Assembly: GCA_012797095.1 (NCBI GenBank)
Contig: JAAZPS010000165.1
Span: 1 to 8,788 of the forward strand
Origin: Bacillota bacterium
Lineage (GTDB): Bacteria; Bacillota; Dethiobacteria; DTU022
Direction: 5' to 3'
DNA length: 8,788 bases
A program made the translations under genes and the position numbers. Positions 1 to 5,437 of the stretch are shown piece after piece. Within the stretch, counting starts at the first letter, position 1. Each line of letters opens with the position of its first letter. The notes under the pieces are model-generated. The model searched no databases, had not been told where the DNA came from, and worked only from the letters and a program-made list of their open reading frames with translations.

Positions 1-847
1 AGGCGCAGCCGCTCCCGCCGGCCCCGATCTGCTGGAGATGAGGATTGTAGATCATCAGCCCGCAATCATTGTAATTTTGCTCGGGGTAGTAGCCGCTGCG
101 CGCGAGCAGGCTCAGCAGCAGCTTCGAACCGATCCCTCCCAGATCGCCGGTGACGATGAGGTCATAGTAATCGGGGTTGCGCTGCAGATCCTGAAAGTGC
201 ATGATCAGGGTTGAAGCAGCCGCCGGGGCCATGGCCGCGCCGAGACTGAAGCTGTCCGTTTCACCGAGGTCGATCACCTTTCCCGTGGTTACAGCGGTGA
301 TCCGGGGGGGTTCCCCGGCAGCGCTGACCACCGCTGCCGCCGCCCCGGTCACGGTCCACTGGGCCTGCTCGGGACGCTGAAAGCCGTACTCGGTGGGGTA
401 GCGAAACTGGCGCTCGGCGCTGCAGTGGTGGCTCGAGGTCGCCGCCAGAACGGTGCGGGCAAAACCCCCTGCCACGAGCATCCCCCCCCAGGAAAGAGCC
501 AGGGAGAGGGTCGAGCAGGCACCGTACAGTCCGAAATAGGGCCGCCCCAGGGCAGCAGCGCTGTACCCGGAAACGGTGATCTGGTTCAGGAGATCGCCGG
601 AGATGAAATAGTCAACCTCCTCCAGGTTGAACGCCCCCTTTTCCAGAGCCCGGGAGCAGGCCTCCTGGAGCATTTTCCTCTCGGCAGCCTCGAAGCTTTT
701 CTGCCCTGCCCGCAGATCGCCGTAGACCAGATCGAAATCGCTTCCCAGGGGCCCCTGCCCTTCCAGCGGTCCCGCCACTGCGGCCGTGGAGGCCAGGGAG
801 GGGACCGGATCCAACAGGATAGACTGCTTTCCTGTTTTGGTGCTCAT
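1..847 (-). CDS. spoVAD: Stage V sporulation protein AD (dipicolinate-binding; C-terminus beyond window)
   Basis: SpoVAD is the soluble, thiolase-fold subunit of SpoVA that binds dipicolinic acid on the spore inner membrane. The first 282 codons are visible and the frame runs off the left edge; the full protein is usually about 335-340 residues. Family features are TGKQS near the N-terminus, SGDLLNQITVSGY (83-95), LYGACSTLSLAL with C111 at the thiolase cysteine position, ATSSHHCSAERQFRYPTEYG (136-155), LGAAMAPAAA (202-211), VTGDLGGIGS (232-241), NDCGLMIY (260-267) and AGGSGCA at the edge. ATG 847 aligns with the B. subtilis start. GGAGG directly abuts this ATG with no spacer, and no better in-frame start exists. 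spoVAE probably lies just outside the window. Confidence 0.95.
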   Translation of the reverse strand, partial: MSTKTGKQSILLDPVPSLASTAAVAGPLEGQGPLGSDFDLVYGDLRAGQKSFEAAERKMLQEACSRALEKGAFNLEEVDYFISGDLLNQITVSGYSAAALGRPYFGLYGACSTLSLALSWGGMLVAGGFARTVLAATSSHHCSAERQFRYPTEYGFQRPEQAQWTVTGAAAAVVSAAGEPPRITAVTTGKVIDLGETDSFSLGAAMAPAAASTLIMHFQDLQRNPDYYDLIVTGDLGGIGSKLLLSLLARSGYYPEQNYNDCGLMIYNPHLQQIGAGGSGCA

Positions 848-887
848 CCTCCACTCACGTCCATTTCTCCGAGATCTCCCGATCCCA

Positions 888-1343
888 TCAGAATAGAGCC
901 GAGATCAGCCCGACAAAAAAGGCCGTCACCACGCCGAATAGAAGGATGCTGCCGGCGAGAGAGAAGATCTTCGCACCGACCCCCAGCACCAGCCCCTCCT
1001 TTTTGAACTCCAGGGCCGCCGCAGTGAGTGAATTGGCAAATCCGGTCACCGGCACGGCGGTCCCGGCTCCGGTAAAGCGTGCCAACCGGTCGAACAGGCC
1101 GAGCCCGGTCAAAAGTGAGGCCAGAAAGATCACTGTGATCACCGTGGGATTGGCCACCTCTTCAGGATTGAAACCGAGTGCGATATAGCTGTTCTGGATC
1201 GCCTGGCCCAGAAGACAGATCGCCCCTCCGCTGAAAAAAGCGGTCACAGCATTGCGCAGAAGCAGCGGGGCCGGTTTCTCCTTCGCGGCCAGCCGGCGGT
1301 ACTCGGCAGCGGTGATCTCCAGCTCTTCAGGTGAGCCCGCCAC
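888..1343 (-). CDS. spoVAC: Stage V sporulation protein AC (dipicolinate channel subunit)
   Basis: SpoVAC is an inner-membrane protein of the SpoVA system, which moves Ca-dipicolinate into the spore and out on germination; in B. subtilis it behaves as a mechanosensitive channel. The 151-residue product matches the family length. It begins with a hydrophilic segment (EYRRLAAKEKPAP) and has probable membrane segments near 31-50, 66-84, 96-112 and 124-150. The conserved block GAGTAVPVTGFANS (92-105) is diagnostic. The start is GTG at 1343 with AGGGGGG six bases upstream, overlapping the dodecin stop codon. spoVAD follows 40 bases later. spoVAA and spoVAB are absent upstream, as in many clostridial spoVA operons. 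Confidence 0.95.
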   Translation of the reverse strand: MAGSPEELEITAAEYRRLAAKEKPAPLLLRNAVTAFFSGGAICLLGQAIQNSYIALGFNPEEVANPTVITVIFLASLLTGLGLFDRLARFTGAGTAVPVTGFANSLTAAALEFKKEGLVLGVGAKIFSLAGSILLFGVVTAFFVGLISALF

Positions 1344-1354
1344 TGGCAGCCCCC

Positions 1355-1603
1355 CTAAAGACGATCTTCCTGAACGCCGAAAGCAAGCTTCAGGTTGACC
1401 TTGTATTCTTCGATCTCACCGTCGTTGAGGCTGGCGGTCAGATTGACCACCTCGATCCCGGTGATTCCCACAAGCGTTTTGGAGGCTTCCGCAATGGCGT
1501 TGTGGACCGCATCCTCCCAGCCCACTGCCGATTCACCGACCAGCTCGATCACTTTGGCTACTGTCGTCAATATGGTCATCTCCTTTGTCTCTGTTACATG
1601 CAT
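1355..1603 (-). CDS. Dodecin family protein
   Basis: Dodecins are small proteins that form hollow dodecamers and store flavin or, in some groups, coenzyme A. The core from residue 9 matches the family: KVIELVGES, then WEDAVHNAIAEASKTL, ITGIEVVNLTA, and GEIEEYKVNLKLAFGV. The flavin-stacking tryptophan of archaeal and Thermus dodecins (in DWFEV) is replaced by glycine (TGIEV). The start is uncertain. ATG 1603 has GGGGAG four bases upstream and gives 82 residues; ATG 1579 gives 74 residues, but AAAGGAG abuts it; TTG 1570 lies nine bases after the same AAAGGAG. The spoVAC ribosome-binding site overlaps its stop (TAGGGGGG), so it is tightly linked to the spoVA genes. Confidence 0.85.
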   Translation of the reverse strand: MHVTETKEMTILTTVAKVIELVGESAVGWEDAVHNAIAEASKTLVGITGIEVVNLTASLNDGEIEEYKVNLKLAFGVQEDRL

Positions 1604-1781
1604 CCCGCTCCCCGGCCGGACCGGTTCTTTCATCTACCACCGCCATTACCGGGTGGGAATGGGGCGGGGGATCCGGCGGGGCGGCAAAGATCAGGTAGAG
1701 CAGCAGACCCGATAAAACAAAAAAAAGCGACACCCACAAAAAAACCGCAGCAGTCTTCCGATCACCTCCCCAAAGATTCAT
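1533..1781 (-). CDS. Small single-pass membrane protein of unknown function
   Basis: I do not recognise this 82-residue product. It has a short polar N-terminus, one clear transmembrane segment (about residues 12-34, FLWVSLFFVLSGLLLYLIFA), a proline-rich linker (PPDPPPHSHP) and a charged, low-complexity tail. The gene has the best initiation signal in this region: GGAGGT five bases before the ATG, just downstream of the sigma-G-type promoter. Its last 71 bases overlap the dodecin start region in another frame, so the polar tail may be constrained by the overlap. It takes the place of spoVAA/spoVAB but shows no resemblance to either. If real, it would be a forespore membrane protein. The alternative is a leader ORF that couples translation to dodecin. 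Confidence 0.6.
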   Translation of the reverse strand: MNLWGGDRKTAAVFLWVSLFFVLSGLLLYLIFAAPPDPPPHSHPVMAVVDERTGPAGERDACNRDKGDDHIDDSSQSDRAGR

Positions 1782-1819
1782 TGTCTACCTCCAGGTGAAT
1801 ACGATTTTCTGCGCGATTT

Positions 1820-1849
1820 TAGTATGTGAAAAAGGGGGCTTTTCTATTC
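1820..1849 (-). promoter_or_regulatory. Sigma-G-type promoter of the dodecin-spoVA unit
   Basis: The coding strand reads GAATA (1845-1849), exactly 18 bases, then CATACTA (1820-1826). This matches the B. subtilis sigma-G consensus GHATR - 17/18 - CATNHTA at every defined position. The predicted start near 1813 leaves a leader of about 30 bases with a strong GGAGGT before the ATG at 1781. In B. subtilis spoVA is a sigma-G operon, so the location is as expected. Sigma-F could also recognise it. Confidence 0.65.
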
Positions 1850-1872
1850 TTCCGCAAACGGGGACGGCTCGC

Positions 1873-2574
1873 TCAGCCTTCCGGCTGCAGGAAAGCGCGG
1901 AGCCGATGCAGGGCTCTTTTTTCGAGGCGGGAAACCTGGCGCTGCGAGAGGGTCAGCCTTCCGGCGATCTCGGACTGGGTCAGCTCCTTGTAGAAACGCA
2001 GGGCGATAAGGCGCTGCTCCAGAGGGGTCAACCTGATCATCGATTCGTGAAGGGCCATCCGTTCGAGCAGCTTCTCCTGTTCGCTGAGCCCCTCCCGGCC
2101 GGTCAGCTCGGCTTCATCGAACGGGGAGAGCGGCAGGGCAGATTCCATGATCAGGGCGATCTCTTCCACCGACACCCCCATGGCATGGGCAATTTCGCCC
2201 ACGGCGGGTTCACGCTTGAGGGACTGGGTCAACTGTTCGCGGCAGGAAGCCAGGCGGCGGGACTGCTCGATGAGAGAGCGGCTCATCTTGAATGCTGTCT
2301 GGGTCTCGCGGCGGTAGAGCCGCATCTCACCCTCGATCCAGGAGAGAGCAAAGGTCACAAATTTCACGCCCCGGTCCGGGTTGAACCGCTGCGCCGCCTT
2401 CAGCAGGCCGATCATCCCGACCTGGAAATAATCCTCTTCCTCGCTTTCCCGGAAAGCCATTCGCCGGGCATAGGCCCGCACCAGCGGTTGCAGCTGCAGC
2501 AGAACCCTTTCGCCGGCCCGTTCATCGCCCTCCCGGAAGCGCCGCAGCAGCTCCCGCAGCTCTTCTTCAGTCAT
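1873..2574 (-). CDS. sigF: Forespore sigma factor sigma-F
   Basis: Sigma-F is the first compartment-specific sigma factor of sporulation and directs early forespore transcription. The 233-residue product is a sigma-70 family member without region 1. Region 2 includes EEDYFQVGMIGLLKAAQRF (46-64) and FVTFALSWIEGEMRLYRR (72-89). Region 3 contains MSRSLIEQSRRL. Region 4 ends in a helix-turn-helix, TQSEIAGRLTLSQRQVSRLE (199-218). Placement directly after spoIIAA and spoIIAB separates it from sigma-G, which it resembles. The ATG at 2574 has only a modest GAGGG upstream, about nine bases away. Translation is probably coupled to spoIIAB, 12 bases upstream. No terminator is evident after the stop. Confidence 0.95.
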   Translation of the reverse strand: MTEEELRELLRRFREGDERAGERVLLQLQPLVRAYARRMAFRESEEEDYFQVGMIGLLKAAQRFNPDRGVKFVTFALSWIEGEMRLYRRETQTAFKMSRSLIEQSRRLASCREQLTQSLKREPAVGEIAHAMGVSVEEIALIMESALPLSPFDEAELTGREGLSEQEKLLERMALHESMIRLTPLEQRLIALRFYKELTQSEIAGRLTLSQRQVSRLEKRALHRLRAFLQPEG

Positions 2575-2575
2575 C

Positions 2576-2587
2576 AGGGCCGGCCCT
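2576..2587. repeat. 12-bp perfect palindrome at the spoIIAB-sigF junction
   Basis: AGGGCCGGCCCT is identical to its own reverse complement. It spans the last base of the spoIIAB stop codon and most of the 12-base intergenic segment, including the only Shine-Dalgarno-like bases (GAGGG) for sigF. With no loop it is a poor RNA hairpin, so it may be chance in GC-rich DNA. Confidence 0.5.
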
Positions 2588-3003
2588 CAGCTCTTTTTCG
2601 AGCGGATCTCTTTGACCATGACAATCCTGGTCCCCTCCCCGGGAGCGGAGAAGACCGTGAGTCCGTCCATGAAATTCTCCATGATCGTGAAGCCCATCCC
2701 GGAGCGATCCAGCTCGGGCTTGCTGGTGTAGAGCGGCTCGCGGGCCTGCTCCAGATCGGCGATCCCGATCCCCTCGTCGGCCACCTCCACGGTCAGCCTG
2801 TTCCCCTCCAGGGCGGCACTGATCGTGATCCGGCCGACCCGATCCTCGTAGGCATGGATGATCGCATTGGTCACCGCCTCGGAGACCGCTGTCTTGATAT
2901 CGCTGATCTCCTCCAGGGTCGGATCGAGTCGCGAGGCAAAAGCAGCGGCAACGACGCGGGCAAAAGATTCATTTTCAGAGAGACTTTCGATCTCCAGTTT
3001 CAT
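2587..3003 (-). CDS. spoIIAB: Anti-sigma F factor and serine kinase
   Basis: SpoIIAB holds sigma-F inactive in an ATP complex and phosphorylates SpoIIAA. The 138-residue product is a GHKL-type ATPase. Its N box is SEAVTNAIIH (E42, N46), the G1 box is DEGIG (76-80), and the G2 region is GMGFTIMENFMD (102-113). The ATP lid region contains PLYTSKPELDRSG. The ATG at 3003 has GGAG eight bases upstream. An in-frame TTG at 3021 would add six residues but has no suitable ribosome-binding site and no family support. The sigF gene begins 12 bases after the stop, so the two are probably translationally coupled. Confidence 0.95.
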   Translation of the reverse strand: MKLEIESLSENESFARVVAAAFASRLDPTLEEISDIKTAVSEAVTNAIIHAYEDRVGRITISAALEGNRLTVEVADEGIGIADLEQAREPLYTSKPELDRSGMGFTIMENFMDGLTVFSAPGEGTRIVMVKEIRSKKS

Positions 3004-3024
3004 ATAGGTTGCTCCACTCAAGGG

Positions 3025-3390
3025 CTAGGACCTCCTTTCGGGCGGCGCCCCCAGGAGCAGATGCTGCAGTGCGTCTGCTTCCTGCTCGAAAAAGGGGATT
3101 ATCCGGGCCAGACCGGAGATCTCGGTGATCTTGGCAATGGTCGGCGGGGCCTCGCAGACAGCGAGACGGCCCCCCTTGGCGCTGATCCGGCGGTAGCGTC
3201 CCAGAAGCGCACCCACCCCGGAGCTGTCCATGAAACTCAGCCCCCTCAGATTGAACAGCAGGGCGGCAGGCTGATGGCGGTCCAGCTCCCGGTCGCCCTC
3301 CCGCCGCATCTGTTCGGCCTGGTGGTGGTCCAGCTCTCCTTTCAGCCGAACCAGCAGCACCGAGCGGCGCAGAGCAAACTCGATCTCCAT
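3025..3390 (-). CDS. spoIIAA: Anti-sigma F factor antagonist (STAS domain)
   Basis: SpoIIAA binds SpoIIAB and frees sigma-F; it is switched off by SpoIIAB phosphorylation and on by the SpoIIE phosphatase. The 121-residue product is a single STAS domain. The phosphorylation site lies in FMDSSGVGALLGR, with S57 corresponding to Ser58 of B. subtilis. ATG 3390 is chosen because a strong GGAGGAGG precedes it by about five bases and the protein then begins like known SpoIIAA. The frame is open to 3567, but that extension crosses the promoter and the repeat array and is not coding. spoIIAB follows after 21 bases. In the first forespore sigma switch this is the activating arm. Confidence 0.95.
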   Translation of the reverse strand: MEIEFALRRSVLLVRLKGELDHHQAEQMRREGDRELDRHQPAALLFNLRGLSFMDSSGVGALLGRYRRISAKGGRLAVCEAPPTIAKITEISGLARIIPFFEQEADALQHLLLGAPPERRS

Positions 3391-3446
3391 AGTGACCTCC
3401 TCCGGAATTTCGTTTTCCCTTTGGAAAATAGTTCTGCGTCTTTCAG

Positions 3447-3477
3447 ATATTCCCTGCAGGCAAACAGATTTTCCGTT
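3447..3477 (-). promoter_or_regulatory. Sigma-H-like promoter of the spoIIA operon
   Basis: The coding strand has AACGGAAAA (3469-3477), 13 bases, then AGGGAATAT (3447-3455). Against RNAGGAWWW - about 12 - RNNGAATWW the -35 element has one mismatch and the -10 element none. The predicted start is near 3440, giving a 5' leader of about 50 bases before spoIIAA. The B. subtilis spoIIA operon is driven by sigma-H from the equivalent place, so context and sequence agree. Confidence 0.6.
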
Positions 3478-3518
3478 AAAAAAAAGTGCGGCGGGAAGAT
3501 GATCTCCCTTTACACTTT
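3478..3518 (-). terminator. Probable intrinsic terminator between the repeat array and spoIIA
   Basis: On the minus strand AAAGTG (3513-3518) pairs with CACTTT (3483-3488). Inside it is a second hairpin, GGGA...TCCC (3493-3508), with a 4x4 internal loop between the stems. The outer stem runs into a tract of eight T (3478-3485). This is a terminator-like layout for transcripts arriving from dacF and the array. The internal loop makes it imperfect. The T tract abuts the -35 element of the spoIIA promoter. Confidence 0.45.
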
Positions 3519-3530
3519 GTACCGGGCAGC

Positions 3531-3989
3531 CATGCGGGCGGGGATGGAACCCCGCCCCTACAAGCAACCATGCCGATGAAGCGGCTCAAGGGTTGTTCAA
3601 TCCGGGTGGGGAGGCTCATGCGGGCGGGGATGGCCCATGCGGGCGGGGATGGAACCCCGCCCCTACCATGCAACCATGCCGGTGAAGCGGCCAAAGGGTT
3701 GTTCAATCCGGGCGGGGATGGCCCATGCGGGCGGGGATGGCCCCATATGGGCGGGGATGGAACCCCGCCCCTACCACGCAACCATGCCGGTGAAGCGGCT
3801 CAAGGGTTATTCAATCCGGGTGGGGAGGCTCATACGGGCGGGGATGGAACCATGAGGGCGGCGATGGCCCCATGCGGGCGGGGATGGAACCCCGCCCCTA
3901 CAAGCAACCATGCCGGTGAAGCGGCCTAAGGGTTGTTCAATCCGGGTGGGGATGGTCCATGCGGGCGGGGATGGAACCCCGCCCCTACC
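3531..3989. repeat. Nested array of GC-rich palindromic repeats between dacF and spoIIAA
   Basis: Five full palindromic units occur at 3536-3561, 3641-3666, 3749-3774, 3876-3901 and 3963-3988. Each is GGGCGGGG, loop ATGGAA, CCCCGCCC, then CTAC: a perfect 8-bp stem. Four near-identical 50-51-base spacer units separate them (3562-3611, 3667-3717, 3775-3825, 3902-3951). These contain GCAACCATGCCG, GTGAAGCGG and GGGTTGTTCAATCCGGG with a few substitutions. Between spacer and next palindrome lie one to three partial units of the type GCGGGCGGGGATGGCC, some degenerate (for example 3851-3866). Periods are 105, 108, 127 and 87 bases. Most periods are multiples of three, so several frames stay open through the array and give artefactual proteins rich in RAGMEPRPY. 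This is intergenic repeat DNA of the REP/MITE kind. No transposase or protein-coding evidence is seen. Confidence 0.9.
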
Positions 3990-4000
3990 ACGGCAGTCCG

Positions 4001-5173
4001 CTAACGTCCGAATCTGAGCAGGCGGTACAGAAGCCGCAAAAACAGGGTCCCCACCGGGGCCTTGCGGACCTCATCCTGAACGATCAGCTCCACAACGGCC
4101 TCTTCGCCCTCGCCGTAACCGACGACCAGCTCCCCCACCTTCTGATGATGGCGCAGCGGCGGCTCCACCGGCAGCAGCTTGATCTCCTTGGTGTACGCTT
4201 CATCGGCACCCTGGGCCAGCAGCAGGCTCAGATTATCCGCAGCGATCACCGCGGTCCCTTCCGGCAGACCCTTCTCCACCGGTAAGGAGGCGACCACTGC
4301 CCCTTTCTTCACCACCGGAACGCTCTTGTATTTGCTGAAACCGTAGTTCAGCAGGGTCCGGGCAGCGTCGTAACGCTCCTCCTGCGTCGGCGAGCCCAGC
4401 ACCACCGCCAGAAAGCGGCTTTTGCCCCGCTGCGCCGTTGCGGCGATGCTGTTACCCGCTTCCCGGGTAAAACCGGTCTTCAGACCGTCGCAGCCGGGGT
4501 AATCGAAGATCATCCGGTTGGTATTGCTCAAAAAAACCTCTCCGGAACGGATCTCTCCTTCAAGAAAATGTTCATCCATCCAGATGGTGGCCCACTGGTG
4601 AATCCGCGGGTATTCCAGCAGCGCCCGGCTCATCAACATGACATCATGGGCGCAGCTGTAATGTTCGGGCTGATGGAGCCCATGGGGATTGCAAAAATGG
4701 GTCTGCTCCAGACCGAGGCTTTTCCCTTTCTCGTTCATCAGCTCGACAAACCCCTCCACCGAACCGCCGATATGCTCGGCCACGGCCACCGCAGCATCAT
4801 TGGCCGAGCCGACCGCCATCCCGATAAGCAGTTTTTCCAGCGGGACCTGATCACCCTCGCTCAGGAATATCTCGGAGCCGCCCATGGAGGAAGCCCGCGC
4901 ACTGACAGGTACCTTGTCATCAAGGGAGATCCGGCCGCCGGCCAGCTCCTCCAACGCCAGGAGCAGGCTCATGATCTTGGTCAGGCTGGCCGGGTAAAGC
5001 TGTTTCCGGCTGTTCTCCTCCCAGATGATCTTGCCGCTGTTTGTTTCCATTAGCAGGGCCGCTTCGGTGTTGAGCTTGAATTCCGGCTCCGCCCGGACAG
5101 CACTTTCGTGGAAAGGCAGGATCAACAAAGAGATAAGTAGTAGCAGCGAAAGGATCGTTCGTATCGGCTTCAC
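4001..5173 (-). CDS. dacF: Sporulation D-alanyl-D-alanine carboxypeptidase (PBP5 family)
   Basis: DacF removes the terminal D-alanine from peptidoglycan stem peptides and in B. subtilis helps set spore cortex cross-linking. The 390-residue product begins with a signal peptide (residues 1-28, cleavage after SAVRA). The three active-site motifs are SLTK with S63 and K66, SAN at 122-124, and KTG at 231-233. A PBP5 C-terminal beta domain covers roughly 285-375. The last residues (GTLFLRLLYRLLRFG) look like the amphipathic membrane anchor of this family. The start is GTG with AGGGGG nine bases upstream. The position before spoIIA identifies it as DacF rather than DacA or DacB. The TAG stop is followed after 12 bases by the first hairpin of the repeat array, so dacF and spoIIAA are 610 bp apart. 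Confidence 0.93.
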   Translation of the reverse strand: MKPIRTILSLLLLISLLILPFHESAVRAEPEFKLNTEAALLMETNSGKIIWEENSRKQLYPASLTKIMSLLLALEELAGGRISLDDKVPVSARASSMGGSEIFLSEGDQVPLEKLLIGMAVGSANDAAVAVAEHIGGSVEGFVELMNEKGKSLGLEQTHFCNPHGLHQPEHYSCAHDVMLMSRALLEYPRIHQWATIWMDEHFLEGEIRSGEVFLSNTNRMIFDYPGCDGLKTGFTREAGNSIAATAQRGKSRFLAVVLGSPTQEERYDAARTLLNYGFSKYKSVPVVKKGAVVASLPVEKGLPEGTAVIAADNLSLLLAQGADEAYTKEIKLLPVEPPLRHHQKVGELVVGYGEGEEAVVELIVQDEVRKAPVGTLFLRLLYRLLRFGR

Positions 5174-5437
5174 TGCGCTGAGCCCCCTATCTTTTTAACT
5201 ATTTTCTCCATCAGGGGCCAAAACATACCGCCATATTTTTACCCGCCGGTGCCTCCCCGATCTTTTGCCGGGTGCAGCCCAAAATTTATCCCGGTAAGGG
5301 AACCTGCTCCGAAGCGATCGATCGGGCCGCCGCAGTGATCAGGCAGCGGGAAGAGACGGCGCCCTGTCGGCAGTGCTCGGAAAGTGAATCCCCCTTCAGG
5401 GGGTAGGCGAAAACAGGTAGCGAAGGTAAGGCGCCGG
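5174..5437. other. 264-bp deoB-dacF gap; purine nucleoside phosphorylase gene absent
   Basis: In B. subtilis a punA gene lies between deoB and dacF. Here no frame in the gap has both a start codon and family-like sequence. One minus frame runs open through the end of deoB but has no start inside the gap and no resemblance I can identify. The gap contains a 5-bp GC stem with a TTCA loop (CCCCC 5390-5394, GGGGG 5399-5403) and no T tract after it on the minus strand, so it is at best a weak terminator. The dacF promoter is at its low-coordinate end. Confidence 0.6.
5200..5228 (-). promoter_or_regulatory. Sigma-F-like promoter for dacF
   Basis: The coding strand has GTATG (5224-5228), 14 bases, then GGAGAAAATA (5200-5209). 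The -10 part fits the B. subtilis sigma-F pattern GGNNANAHTR at every defined position. The -35 part fits GYWTA except for the last base. The spacing is about one base short of the usual 15. The predicted start site is near 5193, some 20 bases before the GTG start of dacF. In B. subtilis dacF is a sigma-F target, which supports the reading. Confidence 0.45.

Noticed and set aside
3391..3567. N-terminal extension of SpoIIAA
   Set aside because: It would cross the sigma-H-like promoter, the T8 tract and the repeat array, while ATG 3390 has a strong ribosome-binding site and the expected N-terminus.
1795..3579. 594-residue open frame on the plus strand
   Set aside because: It lies antisense to spoIIAA, spoIIAB and sigF, all of which are unmistakable. 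Its sequence is biased and resembles no family. Long antisense frames are common in GC-rich genes.
3963..3988. Intrinsic terminator for dacF at the first hairpin
   Set aside because: The stem is strong but no T tract follows on the minus strand. It is one of five identical repeat units rather than a dedicated terminator.
3531..3989. CRISPR array
   Set aside because: The palindromic repeats are separated by spacers that are nearly identical to each other, the periods vary from 87 to 127 bases, and no cas gene is present. CRISPR spacers should be unique.
5248..5400. Possible cobalamin riboswitch on the plus strand (GGTGCC followed later by GGGAA)
   Set aside because: The other conserved elements, including the GGTG-AA-CC segment and the B12 box, are missing, and no plus-strand gene follows.
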